A DNA stretch of 64,000 nucleotides from assembly GCA_011947345.1 (NCBI GenBank), contig JAAVTG010000666.1, forward strand, positions 186,001-250,000, read 5' to 3'. A program made the position numbers and the translations under genes. Positions 45,580-56,591 of the stretch are shown piece by piece. Source of the DNA: Phytophthora quininea. Lineage: Eukaryota > Oomycota > Peronosporomycetes > Peronosporales > Peronosporaceae. The notes beneath the pieces are model-generated. The model was not told where the DNA came from. It was given only the letters and a program-made list of their open reading frames with translations, and did not search any database. Position 1 is the stretch's first letter. Each line of letters begins with the position of its first letter.

Positions 45580-48337
45580 TTAGTGCGGGTTGTGCGTCGC
45601 GCGCATAATGAATCCGTCTTCTTGGTACGTGAAGTCGTCGAAGTGGTGGCCTTCGCCCTTCTTGCTGTTCACGGGCGAGTCCACCGCTGCCATGTTCTGG
45701 AACATCTCCGGTACGTTCGTAATATCATCCACGGTCGTAACGTCCGGCACAAACGTTGGCTCGATCTCCTTGCGCATCAGTTTATCCCAGTCGATGGCCT
45801 CGAAGAACGGGTGCGCCATAATATCGCGGCCTCCGTTGGGGCCGCCACCAAGTCGTCGAGCTGGGTCGCGGTTCAGCAGCTTCGAGATCAACGAGCGAGC
45901 CACTGGGGAAATGTGCGACGGGTAGATCACTTCCGACTGCATAATGTTTTTGAACATCTGCCGGCGGTTGCGATCCACGAACGGCGTGCGTCCTGTCAGC
46001 ATCTCGAACAGCAAAATGCCGTAGCTCCACCAGTCGACCACCTTACCGTACGGCTGGTGGCGCAGCAGCTCAGGAGCCATGTACTCGGCTGTACCACAGA
46101 TCGTTTTCATTCCTGTATCGGCCTGGGACGCACGAATCGCGCCTTCGACTAATTGCCCTTCCTTGGAGAGACCGAAATCAGTCAAGGCGATGTTACCCTT
46201 AGGGTCCATCAGAATGTTCTCCAACTTCAGATCACGGTACGCAATCTGTTTGCTGTGCAAGTGCATCAAAGCGGTCAGCAACTGCGCCATGTACAGTCGT
46301 GTGCGTTCTTCAGAGAATCGCTTTGACTTTCGTAGGTGGTAGAACATTGATCCACCTGGGTAGTAGTCCATGATGAGGTAAAGTTTGTCGGCGTTCTGGA
46401 ACGCATACCGCAGCCGTACGACGTACGGGTGGCTGATCTCCTTCAGAATATGCTGCTCTGCCTTTGTGTTCTCGATCTGGTCGTTTTTGATGATGTGCGA
46501 CTTCACGAGGATCTTCATAGCATAAATCTGGCCGCCATTCTTGCCATCCTTCTTGCGTACCAACAGCACTTTACCGAAGGCACCGCGGCCGACAACTTTC
46601 AGTAAATCAAAGTCAGCAATGGACAGCGGTTTCTTTTCTGCTTCTTCGCGCTTCCGCATTGCTTCCATACGCTGTGTGTGCTCTGCCAGCTTCTCGTCAG
46701 ACGGAACCTTAGCAGCGTTGCCATTTGGACCCATGCGCGGCAGTTTGTTGTGCAGCATCATTTGAAGATCACAGCAACCGGAGCACACTCGCTTCGGCTC
46801 GCTGAATCCAGGCAAGAAGAGCCGATCCGAGCAAGATGTACACACAAGCCGCAGACACATCCGGCAGTATCGGCGGCGGTGCAGCACAAAGGTAGTCTTG
46901 CACAAATAGCAGCAGTCCCCGTTGGTCCCCGTCGAGGCTGTTGAGCCTCCAACGTCGGCATTCGATGTCCACGAAGGTACGAGTCGGATCTAGCGACGAA
47001 TGTGTCGTGTACCCACTCCAAAGTGAGTTCGACTTCTCCGTTGCCGTGAGCTGTGGGCACCTTTTCGTCTTTCAGTGCGAACCATCTTCTATCGGCTCGA
47101 TTCAACCCCACCTCGCTCATACTGACAACCACTTGGCCCAACGACGAATTCATCGGGAATGACCGGTCCTTCACAACAATCACCACTTGCGCTTCGCTGC
47201 TAGTGACCGGGAATGAAAACGTCTGGTTCCATTCAGGATCCATGGTGTGTTTGTGACTCCCCACCGTCTCCTTCTTCTGCCCGGAACACATCGCAACCGC
47301 GAACGGGTTATTGTACGGCTGTCCAGTCAACCTCGCGCGGTTTATCGTGACAATGAGCTTGTTCGGAAACGTCGCTCGAATTGCGTTCAAAGAGTCGTTA
47401 ATACCATTGGCAATCGACTGGAGAAACACAAACGCCGACGTCTGCACGGAATGGACCGTCCACTCACGGTTATTGGCCTCTCCAGATGTGCGTCCAACCG
47501 ACAGCGACGTGCATCCCAGTCTCGCCTTGGAAGATCCAATCACTGTAAACATGGGCTCGGTCGAGGCCTCAAAATTCACTCCTTTCTCCCGCAGCAATTG
47601 CCGCAACGCCTTGGAGTCTCCAGACGTTACCTGGTGCGCCGACTCGATGAACGCAATGCCGCCGATCCGCTGCTCCTCGTGGTTGTTCAGCGTCGCCAAG
47701 AAGCTTTCAGTAGCACTCCAGCTGTGTCGTGCACAATGAAAGAAATCTCCTGCGCCGCATTGGGCACAATGTAGTTCTTCCAGACGTAGGCGACGTGGGC
47801 CTCAGGCGTCGAGCTGTGCAGGATCTTGGCTCTGTGGCCGTTGACCATGCAGAAGTTGGTGCTGGGGTTGAGAATGACCACTCCGTAGCCGCCCTGGATG
47901 GCCGTCTTCAAATACGGGATCATGGAGCCCTGGAAGCCCGTCTTGGGGTGGATCGTGCGGCTCCACATGCCCGGGTGCATGCCCTCGCCAGGCTGCAGGA
48001 AGACGCAGAGCTTGGGACACGCCGCGTAGTTGTGCGACACGAAGATGCTGCAGCGCGCCTCGGCCTTGGAGTTGGGGATGAAGATCTCGCGCAGGTTGAG
48101 CTCGCTCTTGAGCTTGCTGTGGATCTGCGCCACCAGCGTCTGCATGAGCTCCTCCACGTCCTCCTCGCTCTTGAGCGAGAAGTTCTTGCCGCCTGCATCG
48201 ACACACAGTCAGTCAGTACTGCGCTACGCCACAGAGAGAGACCGCAGGACGCCACCTCTGGAGCTCAGGCGCCGCATGCTGGAAGCCCTCGGGAACTGAA
48301 CTGGCCGAGGGGTTTCTGCACCGAAACGGCGTTGCAT
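45580..48337 (-). CDS. Arb2-C2-FYVE-AGC protein kinase
   Basis: One protein with four modules. Exon 1 is 48337-48256 (MQRRFGAETPRPVQFPRASS); after an intron, exon 2 starts at 48192. The Arb2-type alpha/beta domain reads CVFLQPGEGMHPGMWSRTIH, MIPYLKTAIQGGYGVVILNP and AHVAYVWKNYIV. Next is a C2-like domain (LIVTINRARLTGQPYNNPFA, MDPEWNQTFSFPV), then a FYVE-related zinc finger (CYLCKTTF, HRRRYCRMC, CTSC, CSGC). The AGC kinase has all key motifs: GRGAFGKV, AMKILVK, YRDLKLENI, DFGLSKEG, TICGTAEYMAPE and a C-terminal hydrophobic motif FDDFTYQ. Two one-base losses (near 47705 and 46969) break the frame between modules; restored, no start or stop separates them. A longer antisense frame at 48213-48464 is a shadow of the PLP gene. 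Confidence 0.83.
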
Positions 48338-48377
48338 TGTGATGCCAGACTAGGTACGATTTGGACATCAAGGCACC

Positions 48378-49494
48378 ATGTGTTGGCGGTGGAGCAAGTC
48401 TCCTGTGTCGCGCGTGCTGTTCCGCGGCCAACGCGTGCACGTTAAACGAGATGATGTCTTCCATCTCGCGGGGAATAAGGTGGGGGCTTGCATTGCGGCA
48501 GTTGCTAGCTGAGACTAACGCCGTGGGTGCTGCAGATGAGGAAGATGTATTGGTTTGTCAAGCAGAGCGACGAATTCTATCGAGGTAAGAGGCCAAATTA
48601 CTCTTAAGCAACGTGTTCTGTAGTGTCTGAATAGCTGCAATCCACTTAGACGCCCACATCTTCAGCTTTGGGGGTCTCAGAGCAACGCGATGCTGGCACT
48701 TGCTCAACTGGCCCATGCCAAAAGCGTCCCCTTCACGTACTTCAGTCGGGAGCTGCATCTCCTCGAGACAAATTACCCAATTGAAGGCAATCTGGCCATG
48801 GCTAAAGCGCTCGGGATGCAGCACATTCAGCTCTCTCCAAACGCCTACCACGAATTGGTGGAGACCAGGAATTTTGCAGGCTTTCTGCAGGAGATCTCTG
48901 TCCTCCTCCAGGTACGAAAAACTTGGACGTGCCGCAGGGAGCAGCATTTTCAGAAGCTCAAGACGGCGTCAAGTTGCTGGCGGAAGAGATCAATGAGTAC
49001 GTGGAGTCGGAGTGGCCCGAGAAGAAGTTTTCGGTGGTGCTGCCCTGCGGGACCGGGACGACGGCGCTGTACCTGGCGCAGCACTTGACCCGAACACTCG
49101 AGTATACGCGGTTCCGTGTGTGGGCGACGCTGCGTACTTGCAACAACAATTCCGACAGCTAATCGATGAAGACCCAACGCTGGACAAGGAGACGACTCTG
49201 CTGCCACGGGTGCTCACTCCGAAGCGAAAGAGTCGCTTCGGACGCTTGTGGTGGCCGCAGTACGACATGTACCAAGAAGTACTGGAAGAGACCAAAATCG
49301 ACTTCGACCTCGTGTATGGAGCCTTTGCCTGGCATACGCTGTTCTCCGACCCTGCAGTGCTGGACGAAGTGCTGGGTCGACAGAAGTCGAATTCATTTCC
49401 GACAAGTGACGAACGAGAATTGCTCTACGTACACACGGGAGGCACGTCGGGCAACGCCACCATGCTGGCGAGGTATGCCAAGCAGCCGAGATAA
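48378..49494 (+). CDS. PLP-dependent enzyme, ACC deaminase/D-cysteine desulfhydrase family
   Basis: Fold type II PLP enzyme. Exon 1, around ATG 48378, encodes RVLFRGQRVHVKRDDVFHLA then GNK, the Lys that binds PLP. After an intron with a GACTAAC branch point (acceptor before 48536) come MRKMYWFVKQSDEFYRG, FSFGGSQSNAMLALAQLAHA (the family GGxQSN motif), YPIEGNLAMAKALGMQH, VVLPCGTGTTALYLAQHL and the C-terminal YVHTGGTSGNATML. These identify the family; substrate cannot be told. At least four one-base losses (near 48480, 48610-48650, 48671 and 49085) scatter the frame. The exact start codon is uncertain. It lies only 40 bp from the start of the divergent kinase gene. Confidence 0.8.
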
Positions 49495-49598
49495 AACGCA
49501 GACAATAAAAGCCGACGATCTTTGCGAGGCGTCGCGGCCAGTTGGCACTTCCCGAGGACCACAAGCGACCAGTTCCTGCTTTGACGTGCTGCTCCACG

Positions 49599-50993
49599 AT
49601 GTCGTTCCGAGAGCTGCGCAACTTGACGGAGATGATGCGGGCGCTGGGTTACCCTCGCCCGATCTCGATGGAGAACTTCCGCACGCCCAACTTCGAGCTC
49701 GTGTCGGATCTGCTTTACTGGATGGTCAAGAAATACGACCCGAGCTCAAGTATCACGGAGGAGATCGACACGGAAGAAGATCGAATCGAGTTCCTGACGC
49801 AGATAGCGACGGAGGTCTTGGCCAAGGCTCGGATCCGACTCAACCCCAAGCGACTTTACGCAGCCGACGGATTCGCCGTCAAAGAGCTCATCAAACTCGC
49901 CCACGTGCTCTACGAGGCCTCGCGGATCGATTTGGCGAACCAGCAAGAACCAGATGATGATGACGACGAACTGTCGGTGAAGTCACTGCTGGGATCTCGT
50001 GTCAAGGACCCGAAAGCAACCCGCCAACTTGCGTCGGACATCACACAGTCTGGTGCCAAGCTCTACGATCTCTTAGAGACGGAGCTTGACGTTCGTGACG
50101 CTCGACAGCAAGCCATCCGCTTCTTGGACGCTCTCTCCACCAAAAGCGAAAACTCGAGCGAGCAGAAATTCCTCGAGCGCAGCATCCAAGACATTCTGGT
50201 CAGTCTGCAGGAGAACGTCGAGCTGACGGAGCGCCAAGTCGTGGAGTTGGAGGCCGAGGAGAAAGCTCTAGCAGCGAAGATCAAGAAGGCGCAGACAGAC
50301 TTGGAGCGCAGCGAAAAACGCTTGAAGAGTTTGCAGCACGTGCGGCCGGCGTTTATGGACGAATACGAGAAGCTGGAGAAGGAGCTGGAGCGCCAGTACG
50401 CCGTCTACTGCGAGCGCTTCCGCAACCTCGACTACTTGCAACGTGAGTTGGATCTGTACAACAGCCGAGAGATGAAGAAACTGGCTGAGAATGACCGATC
50501 GCTCAAGAAGCTGCAGAAGAAGTTCCGCGACGATGAGCTTGCTATTCTACGCGGTGAGCAAGAGGACCAGATCGAGAACTCGATGCTGGATGCGATGGAG
50601 AGCAACAACAATAACAGGCATAGCAGCAAAGCACGAGTATCTGCGAGCAACCAGAAGCGAGCAGCTGGCGGGGCTAACAAGAAGAAGCCCGGGTCCGATG
50701 AAGACAGCAGCTCTGAAGGTGGCAGCGGCAGTGGCAGTGGAAGTAGCGACGAAGATGATGACTCGAGTGATGAGAGTATCGGTGGCCGCAGACCTGCTGG
50801 AAATGGCGGGAATGGCGGGAATGGGAATGCAGGGGACGGCTCCGACTCGGATCAAGTGTCGTTGGCAGATTCCGGCGAGCTCATCGACAACGACGATGAC
50901 TCTGGTTCTGACGCAGGCTCAGGTTCTGGCTCTGGCTCCGGATCGGGAGGCTCGGGCTCGGAAACAAACTCGGACTCGGACCAGGACTTCTGA
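49599..50993 (+). CDS. IFT38: Intraflagellar transport protein IFT38 (CLUAP1)
   Basis: Subunit of IFT complex B, needed to build the zoospore flagellum. A single exon of 464 residues starting MSFRELRNLTEMMRALGYPR, nearly identical to the animal protein start, followed by ISMENFRTPNFELVSDLLYW, NPKRLYAADGFAVKELIKLA (calponin-homology-like N-domain), and a long coiled coil (ELTERQVVELEAEEKALAAK, DEYEKLEKELERQYAVYCER). The C-terminus is a low-complexity Gly/Ser/Asp tail (GSGSGSGSGGSGSETN) longer than usual. No frame breaks. Confidence 0.96.
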   Translation: MSFRELRNLTEMMRALGYPRPISMENFRTPNFELVSDLLYWMVKKYDPSSSITEEIDTEEDRIEFLTQIATEVLAKARIRLNPKRLYAADGFAVKELIKLAHVLYEASRIDLANQQEPDDDDDELSVKSLLGSRVKDPKATRQLASDITQSGAKLYDLLETELDVRDARQQAIRFLDALSTKSENSSEQKFLERSIQDILVSLQENVELTERQVVELEAEEKALAAKIKKAQTDLERSEKRLKSLQHVRPAFMDEYEKLEKELERQYAVYCERFRNLDYLQRELDLYNSREMKKLAENDRSLKKLQKKFRDDELAILRGEQEDQIENSMLDAMESNNNNRHSSKARVSASNQKRAAGGANKKKPGSDEDSSSEGGSGSGSGSSDEDDDSSDESIGGRRPAGNGGNGGNGNAGDGSDSDQVSLADSGELIDNDDDSGSDAGSGSGSGSGSGGSGSETNSDSDQDF

Positions 50994-51103
50994 GTATCGA
51001 TCGACTGTACTGAAAGCGAGCTTGTTGTCTGCCTCAGCACGCTAATTCTTCCCTGATAATCCTAACCTATGAGAAGCAAAGTGCCCACCCCCTCTATTCG
51101 ACG

Positions 51104-52555
51104 CTAAAGCACTGCCGAGGTGCTTTCTTCTACTTCCAGGTCTTGCTCCTGCGCGTCCACACTACTAACCTCATTTACAAAATTGTTGCGCTCCGTTGGA
51201 ATCGCTTGGACTGATGCTGCATCCGCTGGAGACTGGTTGCCGTGCGTATCATCCGCCGTGTCTTTGCTTTGAGTGCCGACAGTTTGGCCAACTCCAAGAG
51301 CCTCCATGATTGACGAAGTTGGGATCGATGATTGCAGTTGTGGCTGGTCTCCCTCCTCATGATGCTTTAAAGCATCCGGAAAGCGGTCGCCCAGCAGCGC
51401 TGCAAAAGCGAGCATGAGCTCGCGGTGGTCTTTTCGCCGTTGCAGGTCTTTTGAAGCCGTCGCTCTTCTCGCTCTCGCTGCTCTTGCTCTCGACGCGCTT
51501 GTTCTGCCTCGAGTCGCTGTGCATTCTCTATTTGTTGCGCTGTCATAAACTGTAAGAGCAGCTCCATCACCCCAAGAGGCGACGAGTCCTGAACCGCTGG
51601 TAGTTGATTCAAGGCCCCTGCAGGGTAGAATGAAGGTGGCACGGACGTCCCTGAGCTAGCTGCAAACGAAGACATGCCTTGTTGCTGACCCGGTGACGTT
51701 ATGTGGTGATTTGTGTAAGCTGGTGGTGGGGTCGTTGCTTCAGTCTCCACCTCTCCAGCACCTTCTCGCTCTCTCTCCTGTTGCTCCTGATGAATTGATA
51801 GCAGAACTTGTTCCATTTTCCTCTTCTTCCGCTCACGTCTGACTCGTTCACTCTCACTCAGCATCTGCTCCTCCACTGTCCGTCGCTTCTTCTCCACACT
51901 GTGCCGCAACATTGCAATGACACTTGACGTGGGCGTCTCTCCAGTCAGCCAGGTGCCGGCAGGCTGAGCCTGCATCACAGAAGACGCCATCGCATCTACA
52001 GCAGCAGCAACAGCAGCGCCTTCTTCTACCTCATCGACTCTCTTGTCATCCAGCGTGCGATGATACTCCTCCTCCATCTGCCTCAGCTTGACGGCGATGT
52101 CTCCACCCGTCTCCGCCTCGCTCTCTGCGTCCTGCCGTTGCTGCTCCTCCGTCATCTCGTCCTTCTCCTCCGTCGTCTCGCTCTCCGCTTGGCTCTTGCC
52201 ATCCGACCGCTGGTTGATCAGTCGCCGCAGCTCTTTAGCCTCCACAATGTAGTCGGGCAGCCGGCCGCCTGAGCCTCGACTGCAGTACATCTTCTTGAAC
52301 TTGCGCTTGAGACTCTCCACCTCCCGGTACGGGATGGCCTCCGGCCGCAGGTAGTTGAACTGGTAGGCCACGTGCAGCCAGTCCTCGCCCGCCAGCGGCA
52401 GCACGGCGCGCCTTGGCGTTCAGGCGCCGCATCTCGTCCACAGAGTAGTTAACGGTGCCGAACTTGCTGCTTGGGCGGCCGCTGCGCCCGCCGCGGGGCT
52501 TGGACGGAGGGCTCGAGACGCCTGACGGCGCCCGACTCGCCGCACTGCGCGTCAT
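51104..52555 (-). CDS. Myb/SANT-like DNA-binding protein (DUF6818-type)
   Basis: Starts MTRSAASRAPSGVSSPPSKP, then an AT-hook-like RGGRSGRPSS and a Myb-like domain: NYSVDEMRRLNA, LAGEDWLHVAYQFNYLRPEA, and VESLKRKFKKMYCSRG with the typical W-x-F spacing. This matches a SANT-like family expanded in oomycetes. A Glu-rich helical region (EEKDEMTEEQQRQDAESEAE, RVRRERKKRKMEQVLLSIHQ) and a C-terminal coiled coil follow. The last part (LMLAFAALLGDRFPDALKHH) is in another frame, explained by one lost base near 51440; a second break is near 52405. It ends at 51104. Divergent from the NELF-A-like gene with 78 bp between starts. Confidence 0.75.
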
Positions 52556-52633
52556 GGAAAAAATCGGAATTGATTAAATAAAACTTTTAGGACAGTATAC
52601 AGCTGACAAGTACAACAAAATCTCATTAGCGTT

Positions 52634-54316
52634 ATGGAGACTAGCGCTCGGGAGGTGTCCCCTCGGCGGCGACGCCGTCCTCCCGCGCGGAGGCTGGCTC
52701 GTCGTTCGACGCCTGGCTGCTGCAGAAGCTCCGTCAGGAGTGGAGCTCGCGCGAGTTTGGCGGGCTGCTCACGTCCTCCAAGCTGGCGGAGGCTCGCGCC
52801 AGCTTCCCGCACTTGGAGACGCCCGTCAAAGTGCGGCTGCTGCTGGCGCTGCTGAGCGTCCGCAAGGATGAGGAGAACTCCAGGGAGTTCGCTGAGCTGC
52901 TGAAGCTGGCGGAGAAGGACGCGGAGGAGTGGGTCAAGGTCAGCGCAGGCGTCGTCCAGCAGTTCCTGGTACTGCAGAGAGACGGCACGGCCAAAGACTC
53001 TTATTTACACGCCCAATTGGAGGCTACAGCTGATAAGGTGGTGGCGGCAGTGGCATCTCCCCCAAGAAGCGCCACAGCAGCTCGCAGGTGGCGCTGGACG
53101 ACTTTTCTCGCTAGAGAACGGACTGCTGAGCCACTCGCTGAGGCCGCAGCTCGCTCCGACGGCTGCTACCCATTTCACTGTGAGTGGGGAGGACGATGAC
53201 GTGAAGAGGAAGGGAGACATGGGAGATTCGCCCTTGAAGAAGCCACTGCATCGTCCGCAGATGGCGCGGCCCTTGACGGCGGCGGGCATGTCGACGACCA
53301 ATTCGGCTGCGGCAACTGCGTCTGCACGGCTGGGTGCAGCTGCAGCCAAACCGCCGATGGGGAAGAAGAAGAACATTTCAGAGTTGTCGTCGGAGATCCG
53401 ACGCAAGGCAGATGCGGGGCGCTTCAAGCGCCAGCGCAGTCGTATCTCGATGATCGACATTGACGAAGTGAAGCAGATTGAATCGGAGAAAGCGCAAAAG
53501 GCTGAAGAGCGCAAGAAACAGAAACTGGCAGCTAAGGAGAAGGAGAAGGAGAAAGAGCGCGAGAGAGAGAAAGAGAAAGAGCAGGAGAAGAATGCTGCGG
53601 CTGCCGCTGTGGCAGGCTCAGATGACACGGGTATGGCTGTGGATGTCAACGCTGTGGTGACGTCTGCAGCGGATGAACACGCATCCATTGCTGCAGACAT
53701 TTTCGCGATGCATCAGCAGCCAGGACCGGAGGACGTGACGCAGCAGTACGCGCAACAACAGCAGCAACCAACTGAGCAAAATACGACGCAAGCAGGCGGA
53801 GACGAGTATGTCCCCGATGGAACACAAGCGCTGCTAAATGCTGCATTCCACTCGACCCAGGATATCATGAAGGAAGTCGTGAGCCAGCAAACGCAGCAGA
53901 TCCAGCAGCAACAGCCACTGGAGCCACCGGCTTTCCAGCAAATGTACCGTCCTCAGCAACAGCAGATGCAAATGCACCACCTCGTTCCCCCACCACCGCA
54001 GTTTCACCAGGGTTTCGAACCAGAAGATGCTACGCTCAATAACAACAACGCAAGCGCAGTGCCGATGGGATTCGGCGGTTTTGGCTATGGGTCTTCTGCA
54101 GGGTACTACGGAGACCAATTCGGCAACTATGGGACTAATATCTACGGCTCGACGGGATATGGCACGGCCCAGCCGGACAATAATGTCGGCTTGCCTCCTC
54201 TGGGTGGTCGGCAACTTGGATTTGACACCACCCCGCAGCAACAGCAACAGCAGCAACAACAACAGCAACAAAACAATGGCGGGTACATGGGCGGATCTGG
54301 AGAATACTGGAGATAA
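52634..54316 (+). CDS. NELF-A-like protein with prion-like tail
   Basis: About 560 residues. After METSA the frame is broken once, then reads SSFDAWLLQKLRQEWSSREF, LASPHLE-like AEARASFPHLETPVKVRLLL and FAELLKLAEKDAEEWVKVSA, similar to the helical N-terminal domain of NELF-A that binds NELF-C and Pol II. A linker with SPKKRHSSSQVALDD and SPLKKPLHRPQ leads to FKRQRSRISMIDIDEV, resembling the NELF-A basic region, then a Lys/Glu run. The C-terminal third is Gln/Asn/Tyr/Gly-rich (GFGGFGYGSSAGYYGDQFG), a prion-like composition also seen in animal NELF-A tentacles. Breaks lie near 52647 and 53110. The NELF-A link rests on shape and local motifs, so treat it as probable, not certain. Confidence 0.6.
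54236..54271 (+). repeat. CAG/CAA microsatellite (12 Gln codons)
   Basis: Mixed CAG and CAA codons give a 12-residue poly-Gln run near the end of the NELF-A-like protein. Codon mixing argues for selection on the protein run and not only DNA slippage. Confidence 0.75.
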
Positions 54317-54403
54317 GCGCGGGCTGTGAGAATTCACTTACGCGAGGAAGTACATTTTGTTTCCCACTGTTTATCAATGTGCGTTGTGGTTCTTCGAGTC
54401 GTG

Positions 54404-55199
54404 TTAGAACCTCAGGTAGTAGTGGAACGCGTGGATGTATGGGAAGCCCCCAGCGTTTCGCAGGCAGTCGCTACGTTCGTATCCGTCCGGAATGGAAAAA
54501 CTCGACACGTTTTGCGGTCCGACTTGGACGTCGTGCAGGTCAAACGTGAGCAGCATCGTTGGCTGGCCGTTCACAACATTTTCTTCAGTTAACCGAATCG
54601 GAACTGCACGAAAACAATGGCGATCCGTGAGTTTTCCGCAAACCTTGATAGCTTGTAAAGAGTAGCTTACCGTTTGTTGCTACGTCGCTATACACGTGTA
54701 CGCGGACATCCTGATGAGAGTGCACCCAATGCTCACACACTTTTCCTCTCACACTCTCCATCGCCTGGAGATAACAGTAGTAAGTCACCAGCTTTGTTCC
54801 TTCCGAGTCAATTGCAGCAATAACACTCACCACGAATTGCTGTTTGAACGGGATCTCTGGCGTTGGCATTGCATCCCCCAAGTAGGCGCGCTCGCACTTG
54901 CGGAACTCGCCGTGCTTGACCATGAATTCTTGCTTCTGGTCGTAGCGCCGCAGGTAGGTCTTCCCCGCATTGTATCCCTCCAGCATCTCTGCGCGAGCGA
55001 GCTGCTGGTCAAAGTCGTAGTGGATCTTCATCTTCCCCACGGACGGAGGATACTCCTGACGAGGGTCAGTCAGGTGCGACAGTACATGCACCTCCGCCTG
55101 GAACTGACGAGGCAGTTGCGGTGCTGTGTGGTCACTGCACACCTCGTGGAGGTTCACGGCGAGAGTGAGAAGCAGCAGCGAATACAGCGAACTCTTCAT
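54404..55199 (-). CDS. Secreted protein, unknown family
   Basis: About 220 residues, three exons: 55199-54831, 54764-54671 and 54603-54404. The signal peptide is MKSSLYSLLLLTLAVNLHEV, cleaved near CSD. The mature part reads as beta-strand rich: FQAEVHVLSHLTD, GKMKIHYDFDQQLARAEML, TYLRRYDQKQEFMV, RKCERAYLG, and VCEHWVHSHQDVRVHVYSD. The end is FSIPDGYERSDCLRNAGGFP YIHAFHYYL. The pattern of G-x-V/M-x-YD, YD and paired cysteines faintly recalls ependymin-like or LolA-like lipid-binding barrels, but I cannot assign it. No RxLR or LxLFLAK motif, so not a classic cytoplasmic effector. Confidence 0.75.
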
Positions 55200-55305
55200 G
55201 GTGTCGCTTCAAGATATCTTTTGACACGGTTTTGTTAGTGACACTGGGCTCTAAAGATGCATAGGTCGTTAAACTCGGGTGTCCTTGAACAACTTCAACG
55301 CCAAC

Positions 55306-56591
55306 TCACTCGAGCAAGTTGGTTTGGATGAGCTGCATGAGGCCCACGGGGTTGTCGATGTGCACCCAGTGACCAGAGTTCTGCAGCAAGTGGTGGTAGA
55401 TTTGGTTGTCGTGCTGGGCATCCAGTCGGTCGAGCAGCTCGGGCGTCCACATGTTGTTCCTCTCGGCGTGCACAAAGTGGATCTCCACGTCCTTGCCTTC
55501 TGCAGCAGGAGGGTTCTCTACCACTGGCCAGAGGTCGGTCGCCAGGAAGGAGCGGAAGAGCTGCTCGATCACATCCACGTCCATCTTCCATTCGTACTGC
55601 TCGGGGCTCTTGCCGATCAAACGCAAGTTGGTGGTGAGCCATTGAGCCTCCCCAATGCAACGCCCTTGGCCTGCAGGTCCTTGACGAGCTGCGCCTTGGA
55701 GTGGATGGGCAGCGGGATCTGCTTTACTACGGGGAGAATCGTCTCGATCGAGTTGGTAAGGTCTCGGCTGGCGTAGTCCGTCTCGCCTGTGCCTGGCAAG
55801 GAGTCTAAGATCCAGACTTGGCTGGGGAGCACTCGCGATTTTTGCATGCACTGCTGAAGATACGTCAACGCCACCTTGCCACCGAAGGAGTGTCCGAGTA
55901 CCGCCGTAGGCTCCACCTTCAGGTGAGTAGCCAACTTGCTGCGAGTTGATCAGCAACACAGTCAGGAGTTAGCTGGGAGGTGCAGTGCAAACAGATATTG
56001 CACACAAGTTCAAGCGTACAAGACGTCGTCAGCACACGCTTCCAAATTGTGTGGCTCGGAGAATGACGGCGAGTCTCCGTGGCCTACACATATCAACATC
56101 AGTTAGCCGTTCTAGAAGGCCCTCCAGGCGATGCAACTCACCACGAAGGTCTAAACAAACAAAGCGCCAGTCTGGATTCGCCTTGGTCAGTCTGCAACGT
56201 CCAGTACACTTAGCAAACTCCACATTCTAGACAATAAGTCTAGCTAATTCTCCAGCTGCGTACTTCTGCGAGAATGTGCGCCAGTTGAGCTTGTTCCCTG
56301 CAGCACAGCAAGAACAGCAACACTAGTCAGCTTTCCGCTCTGTATTAATCAAACCGTTGCTGTCTCCTTACCGAGGATACCGTGCATCACCAGCGCCGTC
56401 TTCGTGGGCTTCTGGCCGCTGCTCGTGTCCTCAAAGATGCGGTAGGACAGCGTGCTCTTCTTACGGCCGACAGTGAAGCTGCAACACCACACACCAAACA
56501 ACACAGTCAGGGTCTGTACAGCGGTTCATCAAGAAACGACGACGGGAATGGACCTGCGAGCGGCAGCTCCACGACGCACGGAGCCAAACAT
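55306..56591 (-). CDS. Alpha/beta hydrolase, ABHD11-like (mitochondrial)
   Basis: Serine hydrolase. Exon 1 (56591-56554) encodes MFGSVRRGAAAR, a likely mitochondrial presequence; exon 2 (56478-56372) gives KKSTLSYRIFEDTSSG and ALVMHGILG, the oxyanion-hole HG. Further small exons give NKLNWRTFSQKYA and KANPDWRFVCLDLRG. The last exon has the nucleophile elbow VLGHSFGGKVAL (GxSxG), VWILDSLPGTGET and NSGHWVHIDNP with the catalytic His; the acid residue is probably Asp in the segment after the elbow. The order and spacing match ABHD11/YbfF-type hydrolases. One base appears lost near 55645. It ends 107 bp before the secreted-protein start, same strand. Confidence 0.85.

Noticed and set aside
48213..48464. 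Minus frame MEDIISFNVHALAAEQ as first exon of the kinase
   Set aside because: The plus strand at the same place encodes the conserved RVHVKRDDVFHLAGNK of the PLP enzyme, so this frame is its antisense. A better kinase exon 1 starts at 48337 and splices in phase.
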